From: Pseudomonas sp. UYIF39
Lineage (GTDB): Bacteria; Pseudomonadota; Gammaproteobacteria; Pseudomonadales; Pseudomonadaceae
Length of the DNA: 64,000 nucleotides
Direction: 5' to 3'
Assembly: GCF_029963765.1 (NCBI RefSeq)
Contig: NZ_JALBYU010000019.1
Span: forward strand, 1-64,000
In this document: positions 9,280 through 17,546 of the stretch, in pieces
Layout of the letters: each line of letters starts with the position of its first letter
Position numbering within the stretch: the stretch's first letter is position 1
Translations under genes and position numbers: made by a program
Notes under the pieces: model-generated
The model's input: the letters and a program-made list of their open reading frames with translations, nothing else
Databases searched by the model: none
Told to the model about the DNA's origin: nothing

Positions 9280-9437
9280 GACCCTCTACATGGGTCATAC
9301 AGTAAAGCCCTCGCTTAACAGGGACAGTTTTTATATTCCAACAAATGAACCAGTACAATTTAAGCGCAGTGTGTCTGTTGTGGAGGAGAGGACGGGATCA
9401 CCATGAAATCCCGAACTGCCCGCAAAAGGACTGCGCC

Positions 9438-9647
9438 ATGAATCACTTACTGGATGTTTCCGTTTCCACGTCTTAATCAACACCTCGCTCCCACTGGGTT
9501 CGTAGATTGCTGAGGGGCCTCGCCAATAGCCTGGAAAGGGCTCGAACCCGGCGTTTGTTGGGCCAACTCAATGACCGGCAGCTCTCAGACTTGAACATCA
9601 GCCACGCAGATCGTCTCAACGAATTGGATAAACCGTTCTGGCGCTAG
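9438..9647 (+). pseudogene. Second DUF1127 gene interrupted by an in-frame TAA
   Basis: From the ATG at 9438 the frame reads MNHLLDVSVSTS and then TAA at 9474-9476. The same frame continues without another stop for 56 codons to TAG at 9645, and encodes a clear DUF1127 tail: RRLLRGLANSLERARTRRLL, then GQLNDRQLSDL and LNELDKPFWR, like the intact neighbour's C-terminus. No good internal start follows the TAA; a TTG near codon 24 has no ribosome site. The simplest reading is a recent nonsense mutation in a 69-codon gene. A compensated frameshift, read-through or a sequencing error are alternatives. Confidence 0.7.
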
Positions 9648-9792
9648 CTGCCTGCTTGAACAGACGGGACTGTTCGAACCGACACTCATAGGCCTAATAT
9701 CCGGATGAAACGTGGCGAACGCTGCATGATTGGCGTCTGACTCAACAGACACTGCGCCACCTCTCAATCAGTTTTCCCAAAGGAGTTTCACC

Positions 9793-10110
9793 ATGTCCCG
9801 TCTTCGTCTGCTCAGCGCTGCAGCCCTGCTTGCCGTGGCCGCCAGTTCCCACGCCACCAGCTTTATCGTGACCACCGATGCCGTCGTCGGCGCGCTCAAG
9901 GCCACGTCCGATGCGACCTCCGATGTCACTTCTTCCTTTCGCGATGACAAAATCGTACGTGCCGCCCGCGACGACGCCGCCAGCTTCGTGGCCAGCGAAG
10001 GCGCCATTCGCGGCGTGAAACTGGAAAGTGCACTCGACCATATTCGCCACCAGGCACCTCAGCTGAACGCGACTGATGCACAACTGGCACAAGCCATACT
10101 GACTATCTAA
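9793..10110 (+). CDS. Exported DUF2388 family protein (copy 1)
   Basis: Small exported protein of 105 aa. Residues 1-20 are a signal peptide (MSRLRLLSAAALLAVAASSHA). The mature part has the DUF2388 core: RDDKIVRAARDDAASFVASE, then GAIRGVKLESAL. It has no cysteine and no membrane segment after the signal. The ATG at 9793 has AGGAG 8 bases upstream; the open frame further upstream does not look like a signal peptide. It is the first of three tandem paralogues leading into the DUF4105 gene. The function of DUF2388 is not known to me; the family seems mostly restricted to Pseudomonas. Confidence 0.85.
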   Translation: MSRLRLLSAAALLAVAASSHATSFIVTTDAVVGALKATSDATSDVTSSFRDDKIVRAARDDAASFVASEGAIRGVKLESALDHIRHQAPQLNATDAQLAQAILTI

Positions 10111-10217
10111 GCGTCACCACTGACGTGGGGCACGCCCAGCGTGTCCCCATGTTTCGGCGCTGGCTCTAGACCGGGTGTTGCGCTAGCCTTGCGACTCGCC
10201 TTCAACTATCGAGTCTC

Positions 10218-10535
10218 ATGCGTTTTCTTTCAAATCTGCTGATCTCTCCGCTTTTCATCGCAGCCAGCTGGGCGGGCTCGGCCCATGCCTTTGACGCCTT
10301 CAACCTGTCTACACAAGGCCTCGTGGCTACTGGCTACGCCACAAGCATGGTGACCTCCGCCCCCTTCGACCGTAAGCTGCTAATCGCGGCCCATGATGAC
10401 GCTGCGGCGTTCATCGCCAGTGACGGCCAACTGCGAGGAGCACAACTGGAGTCTGCCCTGATTTATCTGCGCCGGACCCAGCCAAATCTTCATGCCAGCG
10501 ACCTTGAACTGGCGCAAGCAATTCTCGTCCAATAG
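10218..10535 (+). CDS. Exported DUF2388 family protein (copy 2)
   Basis: Second tandem DUF2388 paralogue, 105 aa, with a signal peptide ending around AGSAHA (residue 23). The mature core reads FDRKLLIAAHDDAAAFIASD, then GQLRGAQLESAL, the same block as copies 1 and 3 but with F/L changes in the first half. It begins 107 bases after copy 1 and ends 27 bases before copy 3. A ribosome site is not obvious (only GAG-like sequence upstream of the ATG). The three copies differ at most positions outside the core, so the duplication is old. Confidence 0.8.
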   Translation: MRFLSNLLISPLFIAASWAGSAHAFDAFNLSTQGLVATGYATSMVTSAPFDRKLLIAAHDDAAAFIASDGQLRGAQLESALIYLRRTQPNLHASDLELAQAILVQ

Positions 10536-10562
10536 TTATCCTTGTTCTTGCGGAGTCGTTCC

Positions 10563-10883
10563 ATGCGTAGCCCCCTGATTGCCGCCGCCCTTGGCCTGCT
10601 GTTATTAGCCGATGTAGCCCAGGCGCACACCCTGGTTGCCACCAGTAACATCCTCATCAACGCCACCCGGCGCACCCTTGATTTCACATCCGATACCACG
10701 ACGTCCATCCGTGACTCGAAGATCGTTCGTGAAGCCCACGACGATGCCGCCAGTTTCGTTGCCAGCGATGGCGACATTCGTGGCGCGCACCTGGAAGCGG
10801 CCTTCAACACATTGCGCACCCGCGTGCCGGAAGCCCGCGACGCCAGTGATCAGGTTCTCGCCGAAGCCATCCTCGCACTGTGA
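10563..10883 (+). CDS. Exported DUF2388 family protein (copy 3)
   Basis: Third tandem DUF2388 paralogue, 106 aa, with a signal peptide ending at DVAQA (about residue 21). The core reads RDSKIVREAHDDAASFVASD, then GDIRGAHLEAAF. The ATG at 10563 has GGAG about 9 bases upstream. Its TGA overlaps the GTG start of the DUF4105 gene (GTGA, 4 bases), so the two proteins are probably made in a coupled way. That coupling is the main hint that DUF2388 proteins act with the DUF4105 protein. Confidence 0.83.
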   Translation: MRSPLIAAALGLLLLADVAQAHTLVATSNILINATRRTLDFTSDTTTSIRDSKIVREAHDDAASFVASDGDIRGAHLEAAFNTLRTRVPEARDASDQVLAEAILAL

Positions 10884-12841
10884 GGTCGCCAGGCGCCTGG
10901 CTGTTGGCCGGGGTCATGTTGCTGCTCGGCAACACGGCCCAGGCTGACTTGCAATTAAGGCTTAAAACCGAAGGCCTCAGCCCCGCTCAACAGCAGGCCA
11001 GTCAGGCGCTGCTCGATGAAGCCATGCAGGCGCTGCCGCCGCGGTTCATCGAGCAGCTCGACCGACGCATCGACGTCGGCTGGACCGATGACATGCCAAG
11101 CAACGCTTACGGCCAGGCGTCGCTGGTGTCCGAGCTCGATCTGAACCGCAACCTGCTTGCCAGCCTCACTGACGGCAGCGCCGCGACCAAAAAGACTTAT
11201 CGCCCCCATGGCACCGTGCGCCGCGAAATGCTTGCCACGGTGTTGCACGAACTCACCCACATCTATGACCGCTCGCGCCTGTGGCCAAACGCAGAGCGCA
11301 CGCTGATTCAGCGCTGTACCCGGCGCAGCAGTAGCTCGGGACTGGTGGGTATCCCGGATCAATGCCGCGGGCAATCAGCCCGGCGCTTTACCCTCAGTGA
11401 TGACCCGCGCCTGCTCGACCTCGCTGGCTGGCCGCAGTACGTTGGCCGCCGTGGCGAGCGCGAACAGCAAAATCGACAAATCGCTCGCAGCCCGGACATT
11501 TACGAGATAAGCAGCCCCAAGGAGTTCGTCGCGGTCAACATGGAATATTTCCTTCTCGACCCGGCCTACGCCTGTCGCCGTCCTGCGTTGTACCGCTACT
11601 ACAAAGAACATTTCGGCTGGGCGCCCGCCGCTAAAGACACCTGCGGCAAAACCTTCTCCTTCCTCAATGCCGGCAACGATTTCGCCAAAACACCACTGGG
11701 CCAGGTCGATCCGGAACGGGTCTACGCCGTCGACTATCTGCTGGCAGAAGCCAACCAGAACTGGGTCAGCCGCTGGGGTCACAGCATGTTGCGTTTGGTG
11801 ATCTGCGCACCCGGCCGCCCCCGCGGCCCGGATTGTCGGCTGGATCTGGATCAGCATCTGGTGTTGTCCTACCGCGCCTTCGTCGGTGACGTACAGCTGT
11901 CGAGTTGGGACGGACTGGTGGGCAAATACCCGTCGCGCCTGTTTGTCCTGCCGCTGGCGCAGGTGATCGACGAATACACCAAGACCGAACTGCGCAGCCT
12001 GGCTTCGGTGCCGCTGAACCTGTCGCGCAGCGAGATCGAAGACGTGGTGGAACACGCCGCCGAAATGCACTGGAGTTACGACGGCAACTACTTCTTCCTG
12101 TCCAATAACTGCGCTGTAGAGGGCCTGAAGTTATTGCGTAGTAGTACCAACAATACAAAACTGGTCGGGTTGGACAGCATCATGCCCAACGGTTTGCTGG
12201 AAGTGCTCAAGGGCCGCGGACTGGCGGACACCAGCGTGCTGGATGATCCCCGTGAAGCGCTGCGCCTGGGCTATCGATTCGACTCCTTCCGCGATCGTTA
12301 TCAAGCGATGTTCGAAGTACTGAAGAAGCACTTGCCGATCAAGCAGGAAAAGGTCGAAGACTGGCTCTCCCTGAAAGCTGAAGAGCGCCGGCAATGGATC
12401 GACCAAGCCGATTTGCGCACCAGCGCAGCATTACTGTTACTGGAGCAGGCAGCCTTCCGCCAACAATTGGTGCTGGCCCAGGACGAAGTAAAGCAGCGCT
12501 ATCTGGGCGCTCGGGAATTGAAGAACGGCGGCATGGACAAGGCCAACGCGACTTTGCAGCAAATTCTTGCCAACAGCGGCTTCCTCAGCCGTCCGGCGGA
12601 GCTGCTCGGCACCGGTGGTTATGGATTACCGCAGCCGAGTGAATGGCAGCGACTGGAATCGGAAAGCAGCTTGCGGCAGAAACAGCTTCAGGCGCTCACC
12701 GGCGATCTGGACAAAGAGGTGAGAGCGCTGCTCGAACCGAGCCGTGCAGCCGAGATGGCCGCCAATGAAGCCAACCTGAAGCAGATTGGCGAGCATCTGA
12801 GGAAGTTGCACAAGGCTGCGGGCGGGTTGGAGTTGCCGTAA
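10880..12841 (+). CDS. Exported DUF4105 (Lnb-like) protein with an N-terminal HExxH domain
   Basis: Exported protein of 653 aa, signal peptide 1-22. Residues about 25-250 form a metallopeptidase-like domain with HELTH at 123-127 and a possible third ligand Glu215 in SPKEFVAVNMEYF. Residues about 275-430 match DUF4105, with RWGHSMLRL (His301) and FLSNNCAVEGLKLL (Cys411), the His-then-Cys order of permuted papain-like (NlpC/P60, LRAT) enzymes. I recall that the Bacteroides lipoprotein N-acyltransferase Lnb carries this domain. The C-terminal 220 residues are helical and probably coiled. No transmembrane helix is seen after the signal. GTG start overlaps DUF2388 copy 3 by 4 bases. Substrate unknown; it could be a peptidase, acyltransferase or amidase. 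Confidence 0.85.
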   Translation: MRSPGAWLLAGVMLLLGNTAQADLQLRLKTEGLSPAQQQASQALLDEAMQALPPRFIEQLDRRIDVGWTDDMPSNAYGQASLVSELDLNRNLLASLTDGSAATKKTYRPHGTVRREMLATVLHELTHIYDRSRLWPNAERTLIQRCTRRSSSSGLVGIPDQCRGQSARRFTLSDDPRLLDLAGWPQYVGRRGEREQQNRQIARSPDIYEISSPKEFVAVNMEYFLLDPAYACRRPALYRYYKEHFGWAPAAKDTCGKTFSFLNAGNDFAKTPLGQVDPERVYAVDYLLAEANQNWVSRWGHSMLRLVICAPGRPRGPDCRLDLDQHLVLSYRAFVGDVQLSSWDGLVGKYPSRLFVLPLAQVIDEYTKTELRSLASVPLNLSRSEIEDVVEHAAEMHWSYDGNYFFLSNNCAVEGLKLLRSSTNNTKLVGLDSIMPNGLLEVLKGRGLADTSVLDDPREALRLGYRFDSFRDRYQAMFEVLKKHLPIKQEKVEDWLSLKAEERRQWIDQADLRTSAALLLLEQAAFRQQLVLAQDEVKQRYLGARELKNGGMDKANATLQQILANSGFLSRPAELLGTGGYGLPQPSEWQRLESESSLRQKQLQALTGDLDKEVRALLEPSRAAEMAANEANLKQIGEHLRKLHKAAGGLELP

Positions 12842-12845
12842 ACAA

Positions 12846-12875
12846 AAGGCTTCGCGGCTAAATCCGCGAAGCCTT
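12846..12875 (+). terminator. Terminator after the DUF4105 gene
   Basis: 12-base perfect stem AAGGCTTCGCGG/CCGCGAAGCCTT with a 6-base loop just past the stop. There is only a short T end, but it separates the gene from convergent 12893-13267 and may serve both strands. Confidence 0.75.
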
Positions 12876-12892
12876 CAACGCCTACCTGCTAT

Positions 12893-13267
12893 TCAAAGCA
12901 CCCCTTCGAGAATTTCATAAACGATCCCGGTTCCTACGGCGATCAACACAATGTCGCCGCCCGCACGGCGCCATTCGTACCCTGGGTAATACGGCAGCCG
13001 GCCCAACGCTCGGTTATCGAGGCGTTCGCCGTAATAGCCGTGAGGCAGCGGTCGGCCACGCACCAGATGAGTACCCGGAGGTGGCGGAGCACCGCGCACG
13101 AAATAGCCATGGTTATCGTGGATAGTCTGGCGCACCGGGCCGAAGTCCCGTGGCGGAGGGCCGCCGCGGTCGTGATCGTCGCGCTGATCAGCACTCGCAT
13201 TCAGCAACGGGGTGGCACTTAGCATCAGCACACCCAGACTGGCAATCAGACGTTTTGGCATTTTCAT
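12893..13267 (-). CDS. RcnB/CigR-like exported protein
   Basis: Exported protein of 124 aa with a signal peptide ending near NASA (residue 26). The mature part is proline- and glycine-rich with the RcnB-family pattern (DNHGYFVRGAPPPPGTHLVRG, then PYYPGYEWRRAGGDIVLIAV) and a short hydrophobic C-terminus. RcnB in E. coli is a periplasmic metal-homeostasis protein, and CigR in Salmonella is a related anti-virulence regulator. Neither role is shown here. The ATG at 13267 has AGGA about 9 bases ahead; the Met two codons later is also possible. It is convergent with the DUF4105 gene. Confidence 0.75.
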   Translation of the reverse strand: MKMPKRLIASLGVLMLSATPLLNASADQRDDHDRGGPPPRDFGPVRQTIHDNHGYFVRGAPPPPGTHLVRGRPLPHGYYGERLDNRALGRLPYYPGYEWRRAGGDIVLIAVGTGIVYEILEGVL

Positions 13268-13298
13268 CGGGTCTTTCCTCGCTGCACGTACAGCAAAA

Positions 13299-13327
13299 AG
13301 GGCTTCAGAACGTAGTCCTGAAGCCCT
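13299..13327 (-). terminator. Terminator after trpA
   Basis: Perfect 10-base stem (AGGGCTTCAG/CTGAAGCCCT) followed, on the minus strand, by TTTTTGCTG. It lies 61 bases past the trpA stop. An outer ACAGCAA/TTGCTGT pairing extends it. Confidence 0.85.
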
Positions 13328-13388
13328 CGGTCTTGCTGTTTAGTCTGTACCGCGAGGCTCTAATTCCTCTGTATCAGGAACTTTACCT

Positions 13389-14201
13389 TCAGCTGACGCG
13401 GGCTTTACGCACGCCGTCTGCCAGCGCCGAGCAAAGGCTCAACACGCCATCAATGGCTTGATCCGGCGTCGAGGCATTTGCGATGTGATCGATCAACGCT
13501 GAACCCACCACCACGCCATCAGCCAGACGCGCGATGGACGCCGCTTGCTCCGGTGTACGAATACCGAAACCGATGCTGATCGGCAGATCGGTGTGGCGAC
13601 GCAGACGGGCAACCGCTTCTTCAACATGCTCAAGCGTCGCCGCGCCCGCACCGGTCACACCGGCAACAGACACGTAATAGACGAAGCCGGAGCTGCCGTT
13701 CAGGACGGTCGGCAGGCGTACATCATCAGTCGTCGGGGTGGTCAGTCGGATAAAGTCCAGACCCGCTGCCTGGGCCGGGTCGCACAGCTCGCCGTTATGC
13801 TCGGGCGGCAGGTCGACCACGATCAGGCCATCAACACCCGCCTCTTTTGCATCCGCGATGAAACGCGGCACGCCATACATGTGGATCGGGTTGAAGTAAC
13901 CCATCAGCACCAGCGGCGTCTCGGTATTGCCTTCACGGAACTCGCGAACCATTTGCAGGGTTTTCGCCAGGTTCTGCTTGGCGCCGAGGGCGCGGATATT
14001 GGCCAACTGAATTGCCGGGCCGTCGGCCATTGGATCAGTGAAGGGCATGCCCAACTCGATCACGTCGGCACCCGCGCCGGGCAAGCCTTTGAGGATCGCC
14101 AGCGAGGTGTCATAGCTCGGGTCGCCAGCGGTCACGAAGGTCACCAGGGCGGCACGATTCTGTTCCTTGAGTTCGGCAAAACGCGTTTGCAGGCGGCTCA
14201 T
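13389..14201 (-). CDS. trpA: Tryptophan synthase alpha subunit
   Basis: Alpha subunit of 270 aa. It cleaves indole-3-glycerol phosphate to indole and glyceraldehyde 3-phosphate and passes indole to TrpB. The TIM-barrel signature GADVIELGMPFTDPMADGP carries the catalytic Glu, with the conserved Asp later (DLPPEHN region). The open frame runs 61 codons further upstream inside trpB; the ATG at 14201 is chosen because it begins the family N-terminus (MSRLQTRFAELK) and overlaps the trpB TGA by one base. Likely activated with trpB by TrpI. Confidence 0.97.
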   Translation of the reverse strand: MSRLQTRFAELKEQNRAALVTFVTAGDPSYDTSLAILKGLPGAGADVIELGMPFTDPMADGPAIQLANIRALGAKQNLAKTLQMVREFREGNTETPLVLMGYFNPIHMYGVPRFIADAKEAGVDGLIVVDLPPEHNGELCDPAQAAGLDFIRLTTPTTDDVRLPTVLNGSSGFVYYVSVAGVTGAGAATLEHVEEAVARLRRHTDLPISIGFGIRTPEQAASIARLADGVVVGSALIDHIANASTPDQAIDGVLSLCSALADGVRKARVS

Positions 14202-15421
14202 CAGTGTTTCTCCTGCTTCGATTGTTCCATATGGTGCATCACGGTTTGCATGTCTTTGTCGCCACGACCGGACAGGTTGACCACCATCAGGTGATCTTTT
14301 GGCAGGGTCGGTGCGCGCTTGAACACTTCGGCCAAGGCATGAGCGCTTTCCAGTGCAGGAATAATCCCTTCCAGGCGGCAGCATTTGTGGAACGCGTCGA
14401 GGGCTTCGTCGTCGGTTACCGAGGTGTACTGGACGCGGCCGATATCATGCAACCAGGCGTGTTCCGGGCCAATGCCTGGATAGTCGAGGCCGGCAGAGAT
14501 CGAGTGAGCGTCGATGATCTGGCCATCGTCGTCCTGCAGCAGGAAGGTCCGGTTGCCATGCAGTACGCCCGGTACGCCGCCGTTCAGGCTGGCTGCATGT
14601 TTACCGGTTTCGATGCCGTAGCCGGCCGCTTCAACGCCGATGATCTCGACGCTCTTGTCGTCGAGGAACGGGTGAAACAGGCCCATGGCGTTGGAGCCAC
14701 CACCGATGCACGCCACCAGGCTGTCCGGCAGACGGCCTTCCTGGTCTTGCAGTTGAGTACGGGTTTCTTTGCCGATAACGGACTGGAAGTCGCGAACCAT
14801 CGCAGGGTAGGGGTGCGGACCGGCCACAGTGCCGATCAGGTAGAAGGTGCTGTCGACGTTGGTCACCCAGTCACGCAGGGCTTCGTTCATCGCATCTTTC
14901 AGGGTGCCGGTACCGGCCACGACCGGGATCACTTCGGCGCCCAGCAGCTTCATGCGAAATACGTTGGCCTGCTGGCGTTCGATGTCAGTTGTGCCCATGT
15001 AGATGACGCAATCGAGGCCAAAACGTGCAGCCACGGTGGCGGTCGCCACGCCGTGCATGCCAGCACCGGTCTCGGCGATGATGCGTTTCTTGCCCATGCG
15101 CCGCGCCAGCAGGATCTGGCCGATGCAGTTGTTGATCTTGTGCGCGCCGGTGTGGTTCAGCTCTTCGCGCTTGAGGTAAATCTTCGCGCCGCCGCAGAAC
15201 TCTGTCAGACGTTCGGCAAAGTACAGTGGGCTTGGACGACCTACGTAGTCGCGCTGGAAGTAGGCCAATTCTTCTTTGAATGCAGGATCATCCTTGGCCA
15301 ATTCGTATTCACGGGCCAGATCGAGGATCAACGGCATCAGGGTTTCAGCGACGTAACGGCCGCCGAACGAGCCAAACAGGCCGTTGGCGTCGGGGCCGTT
15401 GCGCAGATTAGTCTGGGTCAT
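14201..15421 (-). CDS. trpB: Tryptophan synthase beta subunit
   Basis: PLP enzyme of 406 aa that condenses indole with serine to make tryptophan. The PLP lysine is Lys95 in LNHTGAHKINNCIG, and the phosphate-binding GGGSNAMG is present. Length matches family norms. It is the first gene of trpBA and is divergent from trpI with a 126-base gap, the classic Pseudomonas arrangement in which TrpI activates trpBA when indoleglycerol phosphate builds up. Confidence 0.97.
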   Translation of the reverse strand: MTQTNLRNGPDANGLFGSFGGRYVAETLMPLILDLAREYELAKDDPAFKEELAYFQRDYVGRPSPLYFAERLTEFCGGAKIYLKREELNHTGAHKINNCIGQILLARRMGKKRIIAETGAGMHGVATATVAARFGLDCVIYMGTTDIERQQANVFRMKLLGAEVIPVVAGTGTLKDAMNEALRDWVTNVDSTFYLIGTVAGPHPYPAMVRDFQSVIGKETRTQLQDQEGRLPDSLVACIGGGSNAMGLFHPFLDDKSVEIIGVEAAGYGIETGKHAASLNGGVPGVLHGNRTFLLQDDDGQIIDAHSISAGLDYPGIGPEHAWLHDIGRVQYTSVTDDEALDAFHKCCRLEGIIPALESAHALAEVFKRAPTLPKDHLMVVNLSGRGDKDMQTVMHHMEQSKQEKH

Positions 15422-15547
15422 GGGTCGCTCCAGTTGAATGGGTGGGATGATGCTTTTGAAGAGAGAGTGGGCTTAACTCTACCCCTGACGCCTCAGGCTG
15501 AAAACCGATAAGATCGCTGCAACCCGTCAGGAAAACTCACAGATCTC
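15422..15547. promoter_or_regulatory. trpB-trpI divergent promoter region
   Basis: 126 bases between divergent starts. It contains an imperfect dyad AGAGT-GGGCTTA-ACTCT (about 15464-15480) of LysR type and CCTGA/TCAGG around 15484-15497. In P. aeruginosa TrpI binds two adjacent sites in this interval; exact sites here are inferred. Confidence 0.5.
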
Positions 15548-16441
15548 ATGAGCCATGACCTTCCTCCGTTGAACGCCCTTCGGGCATTCGAAGCGACTGC
15601 CCGCCTGAACAGCGTCAGCAAGGCGGCCGAACAGCTGCATGTCACCCATGGCGCGGTCAGCCGACAGCTCAAGGCTTTGGAAGAACACCTCGGCGTGAGC
15701 CTGTTCATCAAGGATGGACGCGGCCTGAAACTCACAGATGCCGGCATTCGTTTGCGCGATGTCAGCGGCGAAGCGTTCGAGCGATTACGGACTGTTTGTG
15801 CAGAGCTGACCCAAAGCACCGCCGATGCACCGTTCGTACTGGGTTGCTCGGGCAGCTTGCTGGCACGCTGGTTTATTCCCAGGTTGGGACGATTGAATGC
15901 CGACCTGCCTGACCTGCGCCTGCACCTGTCGGCTGGCGAGGGTGATCTCGATCCACGTCGCCCGGGACTGGACGCCTTGCTGGTGTTTGCCGAGCCACCG
16001 TGGCCAGCGGACATGCAAGTCTACGAGTTGGCGAGTGAACGAATCGGCCCGGTCCTGAGCCCGAGATTCGCGGGCTACGAACGACTGCAAAACGCACCGC
16101 CCGCAGCGCTGCTGAGCGAGCCATTACTGCACACCACCTCACGCCCTCAGGCCTGGCCAAGCTGGGCACAGCAAAGCGACCTCGACGCCAAAGCGTTGAA
16201 GTACGGACAGGGTTTCGAGCATTTGTATTATCTGCTGGAGGCCGCAGTGGCCGGCCTGGGTGTGGCGATTGCGCCTGAGCCGCTGGTGGCCGAGGACTTG
16301 AAGGCCGGGCGCCTGGTTGCGCCATGGGGCTTCAGTGAAACCCCGGCGCAACTGGCGTTGTGGCTACCCAAGCGCGCCGCGGACGGCCGCGCTCGGCAAC
16401 TGGCGCAGTGGCTCAAAAACGAGCTGCGCCAGACGGATTAG
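15548..16441 (+). CDS. trpI: LysR-family activator of trpBA
   Basis: LysR regulator of 297 aa with the N-terminal helix-turn-helix LNSVSKAAEQLHVTHGAVSR and a C-terminal inducer domain. Divergent placement from trpB and close similarity to the known TrpI of pseudomonads support the name; indoleglycerol phosphate is the effector in that system. Its TAG overlaps the stop of the convergent DUF883 gene by four bases (16438-16441), so the two messages end across each other. Confidence 0.93.
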   Translation: MSHDLPPLNALRAFEATARLNSVSKAAEQLHVTHGAVSRQLKALEEHLGVSLFIKDGRGLKLTDAGIRLRDVSGEAFERLRTVCAELTQSTADAPFVLGCSGSLLARWFIPRLGRLNADLPDLRLHLSAGEGDLDPRRPGLDALLVFAEPPWPADMQVYELASERIGPVLSPRFAGYERLQNAPPAALLSEPLLHTTSRPQAWPSWAQQSDLDAKALKYGQGFEHLYYLLEAAVAGLGVAIAPEPLVAEDLKAGRLVAPWGFSETPAQLALWLPKRAADGRARQLAQWLKNELRQTD

Positions 16442-16764
16442 TCACCGCGTTTGCACAGCAGATAAGCCGCGAGCAGACCCAATGCACCGACAGCCACACC
16501 CGCTGTCGTCCAAGGGTGTTCCTGGGCGTAGTCCCGCGTGGCAATCCCGGTTTCACGGGTTTTGACTTTGACTTCTTCGTACGCATCGCTGAGCAGATGG
16601 CGCGAATGCTTCAGCGCGTTCTCGGCGTTGCTTTTCAAGGCTTTAAGGGTTTTACGCGACTCGTCCGAGGCGTCGTCCTTCAGGTTTTCCAAAGATTTCA
16701 GCAGACTCTCGATCTCGGCTTCCATGCTTTGCAATGAGGCTTTACGTAAAGAGGTGTTGGCCAT
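16438..16764 (-). CDS. DUF883 (ElaB/YqjD-like) membrane-anchored protein
   Basis: Protein of 108 aa: a charged, helical, coiled-coil-like segment (about 10-75) followed by the family motif YAQEHPWTTAGVAVGALGLL with one C-terminal transmembrane helix and a short KRGD tail. E. coli members YqjD and ElaB bind ribosomes at the inner membrane in stationary phase and are RpoS-dependent; that role is only suggested here. GGAG lies about 8 bases before the ATG. Convergent with trpI and overlapping it by 4 bases. Confidence 0.87.
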   Translation of the reverse strand: MANTSLRKASLQSMEAEIESLLKSLENLKDDASDESRKTLKALKSNAENALKHSRHLLSDAYEEVKVKTRETGIATRDYAQEHPWTTAGVAVGALGLLAAYLLCKRGD

Positions 16765-16919
16765 GGTGGCTCTCCTGCATTGATTGAGTTGCGTGTGTTG
16801 GTTGGGACTTCAGGGGTTCGAGAAAGTGCAGTAAATCTGAACTTCCACTTCGCATTGACCGACAGAAGTAATACGAAAAATCACTGCTAGGCTGTATTTC
16901 ACACCCTGAGGAGAACGCC

Positions 16920-17135
16920 ATGACTGACCATCACACTTACAAGAAAGTCGAACTCGTCGGCTCGTCCACCAGCAGCATTGAAGACGCCATCAACAACGCA
17001 CTGGCCGAGGCCAGCAAAAGCATCAAATATATGGAATGGTTTGAAGTGACCGAAACCCGCGGGCACATCAAGGACGGTAAGGCAGCGCACTTTCAGGTGA
17101 CGCTCAAAGTCGGGTTCCGGATTGCCAGTAGCTGA
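16920..17135 (+). CDS. Dodecin flavin-binding protein
   Basis: 71-aa protein with the full dodecin pattern: YKKVELVGSSTSSIEDAINN at the N-terminus, KYMEWFEVTETRGHI in the middle, with the Trp that stacks on flavin, and FQVTLKVGFRI at the end. Dodecins form 12-subunit shells that store riboflavin, FMN or FAD and protect the cell from free flavin. GAGGAG precedes the ATG. Single-gene unit. Confidence 0.93.
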   Translation: MTDHHTYKKVELVGSSTSSIEDAINNALAEASKSIKYMEWFEVTETRGHIKDGKAAHFQVTLKVGFRIASS

Positions 17136-17257
17136 GTTTGAGCTAGTCTTCTGAGCCTGCGCGCTGGCCGAGCGCCATAGGGAATGGCAAAGCGCTACAT
17201 ATTTACATCCGGCTGATTGCTGGGTGCCCCTATTGATCCGACCAGGGAATGCGACCG

Positions 17258-17482
17258 ATGAAGAATTTTATTTTAGCGGTAGGTTTGTTGATTTTTGCGG
17301 GAACAGCCCTGGCTCAGGGCAAGTCGTGCGAAGAGCTGAAAGCCGAAATCGCAGCGAAACTTGATGCCAAGGGCATTTCTAATTATTCACTGGAAATCAT
17401 CGATAAAGGCACTGCTGCCGGCGGGAAAGTCGTCGGCACCTGTGAAAAAGGTTCCAAGCAAATCGTCTACAAGCAGGGCTGA
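17258..17482 (+). CDS. DUF1161 exported small protein (copy 1)
   Basis: 74-aa exported protein with a signal peptide of 19 residues (ends GTALA). The mature domain is DUF1161: SCEELKAEIAAKLDAKGISN, then VVGTCEKGSKQIVYKQ, with two cysteines that probably form a disulfide. The ATG at 17258 is preferred over 17249 because AGGGAA then has normal spacing. A paralogue lies at 19376. The function of the family is unknown. Confidence 0.87.
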   Translation: MKNFILAVGLLIFAGTALAQGKSCEELKAEIAAKLDAKGISNYSLEIIDKGTAAGGKVVGTCEKGSKQIVYKQG

Positions 17483-17497
17483 GCTCCCTCGAAATTG

Positions 17498-17528
17498 AAA
17501 AAGCCGACGCAATGACGTCGGCTTTTTT
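17498..17528. terminator. Bidirectional terminator between DUF1161 and the LLM gene
   Basis: AAAAAGCCGACG/CGTCGGCTTTTTT with a 6-base loop. T runs on both strands fit it ending both the DUF1161 transcript and the convergent LLM gene. Confidence 0.92.
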
Positions 17529-17546
17529 GTGCTCGCTATTTGTGCG

